NCBI GenBank assembly: GCA_964646625.1
Contig: CAZYHC010000024.1
Location: 1 to 64,000 of the forward strand
Origin: DAOULT01 sp964646625
GTDB lineage: Bacteria; Chloroflexota; Anaerolineae; CAZYHC01
Length of the DNA: 64,000 nucleotides
Direction: 5' to 3'
In this document: one piece after another, positions 24,213 to 33,700 of the stretch
How the letters are laid out: the number at the start of each line of letters is the position of its first letter
Numbering within the stretch: position 1 is the stretch's first letter
The notes under the pieces: generated by a model
What the model saw: the letters and a program-made list of their open reading frames with translations, nothing else
The model's database searches: none
What the model was told of the DNA's origin: nothing
Position numbers and translations under genes: made by a program

Positions 24213-25124
24213 TCAGCTTCCCCCTTTTGATCCTCGTGAGAGTGGTTCTCCTGGGGGCAAACGCACGATAAAGGTGGTGCCTTTTCCCACCTCGCTGGTC
24301 ACATCAATGTAGCCCCCGTGTTGCTCGACGATGCCATAGCTGACGAACAACCCCAGGCCGGTACCCCTGCCCCGCTCTTTGGTGGTGAAGAAAGGCTCAA
24401 ACATTCGCTCCATGTCCTCCGGGTGGATGCCTTCGCCCGTATCCGCCACGGAGATTTCAAGGCACTCCACCGCTCCTTTCTCATCTGTTACGGACTTCGT
24501 CCCCACAGTCAGCGTTCCACCATTGGGCATGGCATCAACAGCGTTAAGAAACAGATTCATGAACACCTGCTCCAACTGTCCTTCGTTGGCTACCAGGCAG
24601 AGCGAAGGGCAACCATAGTTTCGCACCACCTCGATCCCTGCCCGGACGAATTTGTGTTCTATTACAGCGAGAGTATTGTCCAGGGCAAGGTGGATGTCCA
24701 GCCAGTCTTTCTCAATCTGTTTCTTTCTGGCGAAATCGAGAATATGTCCCAGCATCTTGCCGATCCTCTCGGCCGAGACAGCGATGGATTTGAGCATAGA
24801 AAACGAGTCCTCATCAAGCTGGTCTTGTTTTCGCAGCAGGAGAGCGGTGAAGCCCAGGATGGGGGTTACGGCGTTGTTCATCTCATGGGCGATGCCCGCG
24901 GCCAGGTAGCCCATCATAGCCAGCTTCTCGGAGCGGATCAACTGCTGTTCGGTCATGACCAGTTTGGCGCTGTTTTCTTTATGTTGGGCAAAGACTTTGG
25001 CCATATCCTGGGCATAGATCAGGCTCTGGGCGCGGGCGGCTTCCAGTTGTTGCCATAATTCCTGGATAACTTGCTGCTGGTCTTGCCCAGTTTCATGTTC
25101 ATCGTGGGTTACATTCGGGGTCAT
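24213..25124 (-). CDS. Soluble sensor histidine kinase
   Basis: 303 aa with no membrane segment. Residues about 1-65 form a Gln/Glu-rich coiled coil, then HisKA with IAHEMNNAVTPILGF (H at the phosphorylation site), then a HATPase domain with N-box FMNLFLNAVDAMPNGG, G1 VADTGEGI, F-box FEPFFTTKERG and G2 GTGLGLFVSYGIVEQHGG. This is the HK4/NtrB-like layout. No response regulator gene is next to it; it is followed by trmI. The ATG at 25124 is preceded by GAGGAGGT. The sensing input is not evident. Confidence 0.9.
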   Translation of the reverse strand: MTPNVTHDEHETGQDQQQVIQELWQQLEAARAQSLIYAQDMAKVFAQHKENSAKLVMTEQQLIRSEKLAMMGYLAAGIAHEMNNAVTPILGFTALLLRKQDQLDEDSFSMLKSIAVSAERIGKMLGHILDFARKKQIEKDWLDIHLALDNTLAVIEHKFVRAGIEVVRNYGCPSLCLVANEGQLEQVFMNLFLNAVDAMPNGGTLTVGTKSVTDEKGAVECLEISVADTGEGIHPEDMERMFEPFFTTKERGRGTGLGLFVSYGIVEQHGGYIDVTSEVGKGTTFIVRLPPGEPLSRGSKGGS

Positions 25125-25271
25125 GGTACCTCCTCGATTTGTTATTTATTCTTGGCTCTGGCTCCTCTATTGATCATTTCCAGGCTTCTCACTGCCTTTA
25201 TGATACCACTTTTTGGCGGAGGACACAAAACCTGCCTCCGGCGGGAAAACAGGCCCAAATATCAATCGAGG

Positions 25272-25300
25272 TTGACAAGTCACTCCTTTGGCTGTATACT
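25272..25300 (+). promoter_or_regulatory. Promoter for the TIM-barrel isomerase
   Basis: TTGACA (25272-25277), 17 bases, TATACT (25295-25300). Confidence 0.82.
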
Positions 25301-25347
25301 GGGGAACGAACCAAAGTGACCGCATTAAGTTAGCAAGGAGGATTATT

Positions 25348-26157
25348 ATGCCCAAGATCGCCGTTTGTGTAGAGCCCGTCTTCCCGCAGTTGCCTTTTCT
25401 GGAGCGGATCAAGCGAGTGGGAGAGCTGGGTTTCCCGGCCATCGAGTTCTGGTTCATCGATCACCACTTCGATGGTCAGGATCTGGTGCCCCAGGAGAAG
25501 GACGTTGCAGCTATCAACAAGACCTGCCAGGAAGCTGGAGTAGTGGTCTCTGACTTCGTGCTTAGTGCCCCGGAAGGACGTATAGGCGGGGCGATGGTCG
25601 ATCCCAAAGACCGTGACCGCTATCTGGACAGCCTGCGCAAGTTGATCCCCATCGCCCACGAACTGGGCTGCCAGAAACTCATCACCTGCGCAGGCAACGA
25701 GGCGGAGGGCCTTTCCCACCAGGAGCAGCATCAAAGCGCCGTCGCCACCCTGAAAGCAGCCGCTCCCATCGCCGCCGAAGCGGGCCTGACCCTGGTGCTG
25801 GAACCGCTCAACACCCACGTCGATCACCCCGGCTACTTTTTATCCTCACCCCAGGAAGCGGCTGACATCGTGCGGGAAGTCGATCACCCCAACGTCCGCC
25901 TGCTGTACGATATTTACCACATGCAGATCATGGCCGGGAACGTCATCGACTTCATCGAGAAAAACATCGACATCATCGGCCATTTCCACGCCGCTGGCGT
26001 GCCCGGCCGCCACGAGCTTTACCTCGGAGAGTTGAATTACCCCAACATCACCAGGCGCATCGACGAACTTGGCTACGAAGGCTACTTCGGCCTGGAATAT
26101 TGGCCCACCAGGGACTCAGCCGAATCGCTGCGCGAGATCAAAGATCTGTTGGCCTGA
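25348..26157 (+). CDS. Hydroxypyruvate isomerase-like sugar isomerase (TIM barrel)
   Basis: 269 aa xylose-isomerase-like TIM barrel (AP_endonuc_2 superfamily). Metal ligands can be read in LVLEPLNTHVDHPGYF (Glu), RLLYDIYHMQ (Asp), GHFHAAGVPGRHE (His) and FGLEYWPT (Glu), an arrangement close to hydroxypyruvate isomerase (Hyi) and related ketose isomerases/epimerases. The frame is open from 25288, but the ATG at 25348 is preceded by AAGGAGG and a promoter at 25272. Substrate uncertain: hydroxypyruvate, or another ketose such as tagatose or erythrulose. Single gene ending at a palindrome. Confidence 0.83.
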   Translation: MPKIAVCVEPVFPQLPFLERIKRVGELGFPAIEFWFIDHHFDGQDLVPQEKDVAAINKTCQEAGVVVSDFVLSAPEGRIGGAMVDPKDRDRYLDSLRKLIPIAHELGCQKLITCAGNEAEGLSHQEQHQSAVATLKAAAPIAAEAGLTLVLEPLNTHVDHPGYFLSSPQEAADIVREVDHPNVRLLYDIYHMQIMAGNVIDFIEKNIDIIGHFHAAGVPGRHELYLGELNYPNITRRIDELGYEGYFGLEYWPTRDSAESLREIKDLLA

Positions 26158-26181
26158 GCCCGGCCTGACACAAACGTTCAA

Positions 26182-26214
26182 AGGAGCCTGGCCCTCTGGA
26201 AGGGCCAGGCCCCT
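26182..26214. repeat. Palindromic repeat, AGGTGCCTGGCAC family, variant copy 3
   Basis: AGGAGCCTGGCCCTCTGG pairs with AAGGGCCAGGCCCCT. Relative to the other copies, the inner GCAC arm has become GCCC and the facing GTGC has become GGGC, so pairing is kept. It lies between convergent genes and may terminate both. Confidence 0.85.
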
Positions 26215-26223
26215 GATACGTTA

Positions 26224-28698
26224 TTAACCTCCCACCCACACCTCCACCACTATCTTATCTTCATTCTCTCCCGCTCCCCAGCGCAGTCGTTCGCCGCTGG
26301 CCGGAAGGTACATCCCCACCTCGATAGTGTACTGGCCGGGCGGAGCTTCGGGAGCGATGGTGATATCGTATTGATCGCGCACGATCTCGCCTGTTTGCCA
26401 GCCCGTCGTGGGATAGAAACCATCGACCGGCGGATTATCCCGCTGTCCCCAGAGCCGCCCCTCGCCGTCTACCAGATGGGTGAAAACAGTATAATTTTCA
26501 CCCATCTCGGCCAGAGCCTCCCAGAAGAGGGTGAGGTGAATATTATCGCCCGGCCGGAAGCCGCTTTCCAGATTGTAGCCCAACAGACGAACGCGGCCCC
26601 CCAGGTCTATCTCCAGCGGATGTGCAACCTCCAGCGCTTCACGGGAAGGCGGCTCTCGACGTGGCACCTCCACCGGCCCCAGGAGCGCCTCGGTCCCATT
26701 CTGGGGTTCGAGCCAGCGCTCCTGGTGAGGATCGTAGAGGTAAACGGCCACCTGGTAAGCGCCTGGCGGCGTGCCGGGCAGGAGGTCAACCGTCCGCCCG
26801 TTGCCCATCACCAGCCCTTTGCAGCGGTCCCGGCGGGAATCGGCCCGGCAGGACAACCGGCTCTTCTGCTCGCCCCATACGTGATAGACGCCATTGACCA
26901 CCTTCAGGTGCAGGATGTAATCCTGCTCCGCTGGCACCTGCCAGTAAAGATCGACCCCCAGGGCGCTGTCCTGGGCCTGGAGATCGTAGCCCAGCAGCTC
27001 GATGGCCTCCCCAAAGGCCACTTCTGCCGGGCGGCGATAGGGCAGCAGGGGGCGCGGCAGCGGATCGGGCACCCGGTAAACCCAGGCGTAATCGAGGCCC
27101 GCGCTGTGCGTCACGTGTTCCGGCTCCTGGTCGCCGAAAAAGCGTGTTATGGCCGGGTCGATGGACTGCTGTTGCAGGTGGGCGATGTATAGCACCACGT
27201 AATCGTAATCGTCCCAGAAGAAACGCCGCCGGCTCAACGTCTTGGTCTGGCCCACGAAGAAGGAGCTAAACACCGAGTCCGGGTAACTGGCCCCCGCCCT
27301 GAGAGTCGTAGAGTTTTCCAGGTCGTTAAGATAGTGGGCCGCTTCGTCCAGACCTTCGCCCAGACCGACTTCGAGCCAGCGGGCGGCCTGCAATCCTCCC
27401 CCCAGGGCAGGATTGTAGTAGGACAGATAATAAGGACAGTAGGGCAAACAAAAGCCCGCCTGCAAAATCAGACATACAGAGCCACACAGTACCCCCACCC
27501 TGCCCTCTGTGGCTATAAATTTGAACCTGGACCCCGCAATCTGGAACAGATTCCACAGGCCCAGCGCGGCCAGAATGTCGAGGGCGGGCGAAACAGGCAA
27601 CACGAAGCGGTCAGCTTTGTTCACCGCCGCCGACACGAAGAGAAGGTAAACCACCACGTAAAGACCCAGCATGGCCGCTTCTGCCTTACGGCGGCCAAAA
27701 CCGTAAAACAGCCCCTTAAGGCCCAGAGCAGCCACCCCCAATGTGGTCAAAGGCGTCATTCTAAAGAGCAGGATGACCGGATAGAACAGCGGCCCCGGAC
27801 TTTCGATCAGCCGCCCCAGGAAAAGCTGCCTGTGGATGAATACCAGGGTGTCCCCCCGCAGCCCGGCCAGGGCGCGTCGGACGGTGTTCAGCGGATCAGC
27901 CCACATGGCCGGCCATAGAAGGGCAAAAACCACGAAGGCCACTCCCCCCCAGACCAATAGAGGCCACAGCCAGCCCCTGAGCGCACCGACCTTTCTCCTC
28001 TCGACGAGAAAGAGACAGAGAAGCAAAGTCGGCCCCAACGACAGGGCGGGCAGCTTGCTCAGGACGGCCAGCCCGGCCGCGCCCCCCGAAAGGACCAGCC
28101 AGAGCCAGGCCCTCTTTCCCTCTTGCGCCCTTTCCCGTGCCCTTTCCCGTTCCGCCCCCAGATAAACCACGGAGCCCAGGAAAGAGAGAAGCATGAAATG
28201 GGCGGCCAGCCCATCCGGCAATCCCAGCCGCGAGTGGGCCAGGTAGTATGGATCGAAGGCCACCAAAACAGCGCATAGAAAGGCCAGCAAATTTTCCCCG
28301 GCAAATACTTTCCGGCAGAGAAGATAGATCAGGACGACGGCGACGGCAGAGATAAAAACGATAGCCCCCCTCTCCGCAGCCACAAAATCCATTCCCAGGG
28401 GGTGGGTGGGCATCCCCGCTGCAAAGTCTCTGAAGCTTTCCGCCGACCCGGATAATGTATATTTGGCCCACAGGCCCAGGCCCGCCGCCCACATGGTAGT
28501 CACGCCGGGGTGATGCTTCTGATAGGTAGCCGTCCAATCGGCGTCCAACAGGGCCAGCACAAATCGTTGGGTACGGCCCCCCAGCCAGGTGTTCTCGTCC
28601 TTGGTCAAGAACAGGCTCAGACCCGCCATCCGTGGCCCCAGGGCCAGGAAGAACAGCAGAAAGGCCACGTATACCCCAGACCACTTATCGTTCCTCAT
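26224..28698 (-). CDS. GT-C (GT39/PMT-like) membrane glycosyltransferase with tandem C-terminal beta-sandwich domains
   Basis: 824 aa. Residues about 8-420 hold a dozen or so hydrophobic segments; the first outside loop has TKDEN (D34-E35), the position of the catalytic Asp in dolichyl/undecaprenyl-phosphate sugar transferases, and HHPGVTTMW follows. Residues about 560-824 contain two related beta-sandwich units (IELLGYDL...VDLYWQVPAEQDY... and VRLLGYNLESGFRPGDNIHLTLFWEAL...), each ending in a PG-P-G-Y strand; they should lie outside the membrane. Residues near 396-406 derive from a decayed CACAGAG repeat. Close paralogue of the genes at 39561 and 42068. Last gene of the array; its start overlaps the previous stop (ATGA). 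Sugar and acceptor unknown. Confidence 0.82.
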   Translation of the reverse strand: MRNDKWSGVYVAFLLFFLALGPRMAGLSLFLTKDENTWLGGRTQRFVLALLDADWTATYQKHHPGVTTMWAAGLGLWAKYTLSGSAESFRDFAAGMPTHPLGMDFVAAERGAIVFISAVAVVLIYLLCRKVFAGENLLAFLCAVLVAFDPYYLAHSRLGLPDGLAAHFMLLSFLGSVVYLGAERERARERAQEGKRAWLWLVLSGGAAGLAVLSKLPALSLGPTLLLCLFLVERRKVGALRGWLWPLLVWGGVAFVVFALLWPAMWADPLNTVRRALAGLRGDTLVFIHRQLFLGRLIESPGPLFYPVILLFRMTPLTTLGVAALGLKGLFYGFGRRKAEAAMLGLYVVVYLLFVSAAVNKADRFVLPVSPALDILAALGLWNLFQIAGSRFKFIATEGRVGVLCGSVCLILQAGFCLPYCPYYLSYYNPALGGGLQAARWLEVGLGEGLDEAAHYLNDLENSTTLRAGASYPDSVFSSFFVGQTKTLSRRRFFWDDYDYVVLYIAHLQQQSIDPAITRFFGDQEPEHVTHSAGLDYAWVYRVPDPLPRPLLPYRRPAEVAFGEAIELLGYDLQAQDSALGVDLYWQVPAEQDYILHLKVVNGVYHVWGEQKSRLSCRADSRRDRCKGLVMGNGRTVDLLPGTPPGAYQVAVYLYDPHQERWLEPQNGTEALLGPVEVPRREPPSREALEVAHPLEIDLGGRVRLLGYNLESGFRPGDNIHLTLFWEALAEMGENYTVFTHLVDGEGRLWGQRDNPPVDGFYPTTGWQTGEIVRDQYDITIAPEAPPGQYTIEVGMYLPASGERLRWGAGENEDKIVVEVWVGG
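27481..27513. repeat. Decayed GCCACAGAG...CTCTGTGGC repeat inside a GT-C gene
   Basis: GCCACACAGTA at the left and GCCCTCTGTGGC at the right remain, with a shortened centre (33 bases). It is read in frame as ATEGRVGVLCG. It occupies the same protein position as the copies at 40839 and 43340. Confidence 0.75.
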
Positions 28699-31295
28699 CT
28701 ATCTTCTATCTTCACCTGCTCTGACAGAATACTGTCCGGCGAGAGAGCACCCTCACTCGATACTTTCAGGCGCTCCCCTGTTTCGGCCAGGTACATCCCC
28801 AGCGCCAGCCGATACCAGCCGGCGGGGGTCCCGGCGGGGATGGCTACGTCGTACTGGTCTCGCACTATCTCCCCCTTTTGCCAGTTCGTGGTGGGGTAGA
28901 AACCATTCACCGGCTGGCTGTCCTTCTGTCCCCAGATCGTGCCCTGCTCGTCGATCAGGTGGACGAACACGGTGTAATCCTCTTCCATCTGGGCCAGCGC
29001 CTCCCAGAAAAGGGTGAGGTGAATGTTATCGCCCGGTCGAAAACCGCTTCCCCGGTTGTATCCCAGCAGTTGCACCTGGCCGTCCAGCTCGATCCCTGAC
29101 CGGCGCTCGATGTCCAAAGAGTCGATGGGGGGCGGCTCCCAACGTGGTATCTCCACCGGCCCCAGCAGCAGTTCGTCTCTATCCGCAGGTTCCAGCCAGC
29201 GGCGATTGTGGGGGTCGTGGAGATCGACGGCGATTTGATAGAAGCCCGGCGGGGTGCCCGGCCAGACCTCGATCTCCCGCCGATTTCGCACCATCCGCCC
29301 TCTCAGCCATTCGCCGCCAGAGAAGACCCCCGGCCCATCCTGTTGCCCCCACACCTGGTAGACTCCGTTGACCAGTTTCAAATAGACCCTGTCATCTTCC
29401 TCCTCAGCGCGCTGCGACCGCCAGTAGAGGTCGAGTTCCAGGCGGCCATCAGCGGGTTCGCCCACCACGCTGTAGCCGCTGAAGATGACGTTATCGCCTA
29501 TCTTCACCTCATCGACTTGGGTGGGCCGCAGGTCGTAGATAAAAATAGAATAGCCTATCTTGGCTACTGGCTCGTATTCCTTCAACCAGTCGAAGGTGGT
29601 CCTATCTTTGAAATACTGGCTTTGCAGGTTGGTGGCGCTCACGGCGAAGACGCCCGCCCCATTTTCATAAGAGGAGCGGTTCACGTAGCGGCACGGGGCA
29701 TGGCTCAGCAGCCCCCGGCTGGGCAGACAGCGGTATTTGATGCCGTAGTAATCGGGGCTGGCGGTGCCGAAATAGCTGAGCCATATCTCTTCAATCCCAT
29801 TCTCGTCCACGTAAGCCTTCAGCCCTTTCAGGTCCTGGCCCCAGTCCAGGTTGCAATCGACCACGTACCTGTAAGCGTTATCTGGCCCGCCAACGAGCTC
29901 GTTGAAGTAAGCCAGGTAGTGAGGATGGATCGTCACCGAGGAGACGAGATGCCAGAGGCACAGCCCCAGGATAAGCAGACCGACCAGCGGCCTCCACCAC
30001 CCCTGATTAAAGTTCACGGGCCACAGCAGAGCGGCCAACTGGCCCATGAACGTGAACAGGAAGGGCAGGATGGGCAGCAGGTAGCGATACCCTCCCGTGG
30101 GAGGAGCGACGAAGATGGTTACAAAATATATGCCCACAGGCACAACCAGAAAGATACTATCGAAGATACTCTCTTTCCCTCCACGAAATGGGACCGCCTC
30201 TCTGTCGGCCTGCCTTCTCCACTTCCATAGAGCCAGGGCCACCGCCCCGAACAGGAGGAGAAAGACCGGCAGGGGAGTTTTCATCAGAAAAATAAGGGGA
30301 TAGAGATACCACCAGCCCGTTTCAGAGTACTGTCCCATGAAGAACATATTGTGTTTGTAGAGATTCTGATAGGCTTCTATAAAACTGTAGAAATATTTGG
30401 AGGCGGGCAGGGGAAAGTCTTCCACCAGGAAACGAAGGAGCGGTTGCTCCTGGAGAGGGAGCTTGTCCAGGTGATTCTTGACCCCTTCTCCCAGGTCGGC
30501 TATAGGGCTGAAGTCAAAGTGATAGACCGCCACCAGGGTCGCGAAGCCGATCAGGCCGATCACCATCAGCACCACCAGGGCTTTCGCCAGCCTCCCGGCC
30601 CGAGGCCAGCCGAGGGGCGAACCCACCTCCCGGCCAGCCAGCATCCAGCCCAAAGCGAGGACGGCCAGCATCGGGACCAGCAAGAGGGCGGAAGCCTTGG
30701 TAGCCTGGGCCAGCCCGAAGAAGACCCCGCATTTTACCAGATTCCAGGCCGTCGGATGGCGCAGCAATCGCCAGAAGGAATATACCGTGAAGAACGTGAG
30801 GCAGGTAAAGAGCATGTCCGTAGTAGCCAACCTGGCCAGGGCCAGGATGTTGGGATCGAAAGAGTAGAGGAAAAGAGCCAGCAGTCCGGCGGCTGGGCCA
30901 TAGAGCTCTTTGCTCCAGACGAACAGCCCCAGCCCCAGCCCTATGGCCAGAATCACGATGGGCATCCGTCCCCAGAAAACGATCTTGTCGGTGTCTTCTC
31001 TGTTATGGTGGATAAACTGATCTTCGAAGACGGTCAGTTTACTGGTATCGGTAGACACCCGCAGGTCCATGAAGAGCAAGGGCAGGCTCACGATCTGGTC
31101 GGTCAGCGGGGGGTGGGCGGTAAAAGCCTTGAGCTCGCCGGTTCTCCAATAGGCATACCCCCGCGCCAGGTAGAGAGGCTCGTCGTAGGTCAGCGACTTG
31201 ACCACCATGCTGGATACGGCCCGCGTGAACATCAGGGTCAGCAGGAGCACGGCCAGGGCAGTGACCTGGAATTTGCTGTGGAATTTGGTGCTCAT
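28695..31295 (-). CDS. GT-C (GT39-like) membrane glycosyltransferase with tandem beta-sandwich tail
   Basis: 866 aa. LTYDEPLYLARGYAYW carries the putative catalytic D38-E39; the first loop continues AHPPLTDQIVSLPLLF as in PMT_2 proteins. About 12 membrane segments end near residue 440, followed by an outside region with YVVDCNLDWGQDLKGL and FGTASPDYYGI, which are typical of Chloroflexota/Planctomycete GT39 proteins. Residues about 605-866 are two beta-sandwich units (VIFSGYSVVGEPADGRLELDLYW... and VQLLGYNRGSGFRPGDNIHLTLFW...). The ATG overlaps the preceding stop by 1 base (TAATG). Function within the cluster not assignable beyond glycan transfer. Confidence 0.82.
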   Translation of the reverse strand: MSTKFHSKFQVTALAVLLLTLMFTRAVSSMVVKSLTYDEPLYLARGYAYWRTGELKAFTAHPPLTDQIVSLPLLFMDLRVSTDTSKLTVFEDQFIHHNREDTDKIVFWGRMPIVILAIGLGLGLFVWSKELYGPAAGLLALFLYSFDPNILALARLATTDMLFTCLTFFTVYSFWRLLRHPTAWNLVKCGVFFGLAQATKASALLLVPMLAVLALGWMLAGREVGSPLGWPRAGRLAKALVVLMVIGLIGFATLVAVYHFDFSPIADLGEGVKNHLDKLPLQEQPLLRFLVEDFPLPASKYFYSFIEAYQNLYKHNMFFMGQYSETGWWYLYPLIFLMKTPLPVFLLLFGAVALALWKWRRQADREAVPFRGGKESIFDSIFLVVPVGIYFVTIFVAPPTGGYRYLLPILPFLFTFMGQLAALLWPVNFNQGWWRPLVGLLILGLCLWHLVSSVTIHPHYLAYFNELVGGPDNAYRYVVDCNLDWGQDLKGLKAYVDENGIEEIWLSYFGTASPDYYGIKYRCLPSRGLLSHAPCRYVNRSSYENGAGVFAVSATNLQSQYFKDRTTFDWLKEYEPVAKIGYSIFIYDLRPTQVDEVKIGDNVIFSGYSVVGEPADGRLELDLYWRSQRAEEEDDRVYLKLVNGVYQVWGQQDGPGVFSGGEWLRGRMVRNRREIEVWPGTPPGFYQIAVDLHDPHNRRWLEPADRDELLLGPVEIPRWEPPPIDSLDIERRSGIELDGQVQLLGYNRGSGFRPGDNIHLTLFWEALAQMEEDYTVFVHLIDEQGTIWGQKDSQPVNGFYPTTNWQKGEIVRDQYDVAIPAGTPAGWYRLALGMYLAETGERLKVSSEGALSPDSILSEQVKIEDR

Positions 31296-33700
31296 TACTC
31301 TTTCACCTCTACGGCCAGAAATACCTTATCAGCGGGGGGGCGGCCTTCTTCAAAGACGGGCAGCCGCTCCCCTGTCTCGGCCAGATACATGCCTATCTCC
31401 AGAGCGTAATGGCCGGGTGGAGCTTCAGGGGTGATGAGGATATCGTACTGATCGCGCACGATCTCGCCCTCCTGCCAGGCGGTGGTAGGATAAAAGCCAT
31501 CTACCGGCTGGTTATCCTTTTGGCCCCACATTTTTCCTTCGGCGTCCACCAGGTGGGTAAAGACGGTATAATTCTCCTCCATGCGCTCCAAAGCCTGCCA
31601 GAAAAGGGTCAGATGTATCCCATCGCCGGGCCGGGAGCCGCTCTCCAGCTTATAACCCAGCAGGCGGGCTTTGCCTCCCAGGTCGGCCCAGGGGCCTGGC
31701 ACCTGCTCAATGTCCAGCTCCTCGACGGCAGGCGGCGTGCAGGGCGGTATCTCCACCTCTCCCAGGATCAACGCTCCCCCCTCCACAGGGTCCAGAGCCC
31801 GGCCCGCGTAGGGGTCATACAGGTCAACCTCGACGTTATAAACGCCGGGCGGCGTGCCCGGCAAAACCTCGATCCAGCGCGGGTCCCAGATCATCTGGCC
31901 GGGTTGCCAGCCGTTGGTCGGTCGTCCGCCATAGCGGGGGCGTCCCTGCTGCTCTCCCCAGACGTGGGAGGCGGCGTTAGTCAATTTCAGGTGGACGTGG
32001 TAATCGCCCTGCGGGCGGCGGACGGCTCGCCAGAACAACGTCACCCGCAAGCGGCCTTCAGCAGCCAGGTGCCTCTCGGCCAGGCGGCTGCCCAACAGCT
32101 CGATGCCATCGCCCAGAACCCACTGCGGCGGCACGCCACCCGGCAGGTAGACGCGGTGCCAGGGCATCCCGGCTATCGCTCCATATCGCTCCTCCACCCA
32201 GGCTTTATAATTCGGCAGGCTATCGAAACGCTCCTTCCAGAACACCAGCGCGGCCGCTTCGCTGGCTTCGGTCATGGTTATAAGCTGCTCTTCGGCCAGT
32301 TGGCCGGTCCCCAGGCGACGCCAATCCACCGAGGTCAGGGCTGGAACGATGTTCCGTCCCGCCAGCAACACGATCAGCGGGTCGTCGCTGACCACGACGT
32401 CGCCCGGCCTGGTGATTATGGTCAGCAGGGTCATGGCATCTTCTTCCAGTTCGTCGGGGGTGTGGGTTTCGAGCACCTGATGGGCGTCCTGCCCGATTAC
32501 GCCCGGCAGATTGAGCAGGTAAAAAGCCACCAGCCCTGCCCCTATCAAGCCCCAAAGGGTGCGGAAGGTGCCTGGCACTTTGGAAGTGCCAGGCACCTCG
32601 CTGAGCGATTTTACGGTCTGAACCAGCCCCACCCCGCCCAGGATAGCCATCGGCGGCAGCAGGGGGAGCATGTGATGGGTGGTCAGAGGCGCCTGGTTGA
32701 TTATCACGAGCAGGGCCAGGACGAGCCAGACCAGCAAGGGCAGGGCCGGCCGGGACCTTTTCCACCCACACCACAGGCCGCCATAGAGGGCCAAAAACGC
32801 CAGCCCCCTGTCCTGCCAGAGATATTCCACTATGCGTGGCCCCCGGCGGACCATATCTATGGGATGATAGCTCCGGCCCTGCCAGTGGAGGGCCACCGCC
32901 TGCTCGTACATGGCCTGGGGGTCGTAGACGCAAAGAGCGAGCAGGATGGGCAGACCAAAGGCCACCCCCAACAAACCCAGGTCGAGGGCCACGTCTTTCA
33001 GGTTGCCCCGTTCCTCTCCTTGTTCCTCTCCTGCGGCGGGGCGCAGAACAGCGAACGAGTGGCGCAGGAAAACTACCAACACGGGCAGAGGGAGAGCGAA
33101 AAGGGCCACCAGCTTGATCAGCAGGCTGGCCGCCAGAGCCAAACCGGAGAGGGCCAGCCACAACAGCGAACTTTTACATCTGCGCCCCGAGCGCCAGTAC
33201 CGAAGAGCAGCCACCACCGAGAGAAGGGCCAGAGAGATGGCCGGCACCTCAGACATGGTCAGGCGCGAGAGCCGAAAATACTCCGGGCTCAGGAAGAGGA
33301 AGAGCGTTGTGGCCAGGGCGGCCCACTTTCCTGCCGTTCTCCCCTCCATACCCTGCGCTATCTCCCGGGCTACCAGGGCCGCCGCCAGCAGGCCCAGCGC
33401 AGAATAGAGTACGATGGTCGCCCGCGCCACTTCCACCGACTCCCCACCCAGCGCATAAGCCCCCACCAGAGAGAGGGTGAACAGGGGCGGGGAGGGAGAG
33501 AACACTTCCGTATAAAGCGGATGTCCGGCCCGCACCATCCAGGGCACGGCCACGTAGCCGGCCTCGTCGTAAAGCCAATCCTGCCCTCCCAGGTTGCTCA
33601 ACTGCCAGGCGGTAAGAGCGACGATGATGCCCATCAAGACGCTCCAATATAACCATGCGCTTTTCGCTGCTTTCCTGACGAAATCGTTGAGCCTCGTCAA
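31295..33700 (-). CDS. GT-C (GT39-like) membrane glycosyltransferase with tandem beta-sandwich tail and in-frame palindrome
   Basis: 801 aa. WLYDEAGYVAVPWMVRAGHPLYTEVFSPSPPLF is a classic PMT_2 first loop with D45-E46. Twelve or so membrane segments follow, then an outer region and two beta-sandwich units from about residue 545 (IELLGSRLAERHLAAEGRLRVTLFW... and ARLLGYKLESGSRPGDGIHLTLFW...). Residues about 368-378, EVPGTSKVPGT, are translated from the palindromic repeat at 32566-32598, in a loop just before a membrane segment. It overlaps both neighbours (ATGA upstream, TAATG downstream). Confidence 0.82.
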   Translation of the reverse strand: MTRLNDFVRKAAKSAWLYWSVLMGIIVALTAWQLSNLGGQDWLYDEAGYVAVPWMVRAGHPLYTEVFSPSPPLFTLSLVGAYALGGESVEVARATIVLYSALGLLAAALVAREIAQGMEGRTAGKWAALATTLFLFLSPEYFRLSRLTMSEVPAISLALLSVVAALRYWRSGRRCKSSLLWLALSGLALAASLLIKLVALFALPLPVLVVFLRHSFAVLRPAAGEEQGEERGNLKDVALDLGLLGVAFGLPILLALCVYDPQAMYEQAVALHWQGRSYHPIDMVRRGPRIVEYLWQDRGLAFLALYGGLWCGWKRSRPALPLLVWLVLALLVIINQAPLTTHHMLPLLPPMAILGGVGLVQTVKSLSEVPGTSKVPGTFRTLWGLIGAGLVAFYLLNLPGVIGQDAHQVLETHTPDELEEDAMTLLTIITRPGDVVVSDDPLIVLLAGRNIVPALTSVDWRRLGTGQLAEEQLITMTEASEAAALVFWKERFDSLPNYKAWVEERYGAIAGMPWHRVYLPGGVPPQWVLGDGIELLGSRLAERHLAAEGRLRVTLFWRAVRRPQGDYHVHLKLTNAASHVWGEQQGRPRYGGRPTNGWQPGQMIWDPRWIEVLPGTPPGVYNVEVDLYDPYAGRALDPVEGGALILGEVEIPPCTPPAVEELDIEQVPGPWADLGGKARLLGYKLESGSRPGDGIHLTLFWQALERMEENYTVFTHLVDAEGKMWGQKDNQPVDGFYPTTAWQEGEIVRDQYDILITPEAPPGHYALEIGMYLAETGERLPVFEEGRPPADKVFLAVEVKE
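32566..32598. repeat. Palindromic repeat, AGGTGCCTGGCAC family, copy 4 (inside a GT-C gene)
   Basis: A 33-base perfect palindrome around TTTGGAA, read in frame on the minus strand as EVPGTSKVPGT. Its length is divisible by three and it has no stop in this frame, so the gene is kept open. Confidence 0.92.

Noticed and set aside
31409..33652. 747-codon open frame on the plus strand opposite a GT-C gene
   Set aside because: It is antisense to a well-supported membrane protein gene, is Gln/His/Pro-rich without domains, and follows from high-GC codon bias.
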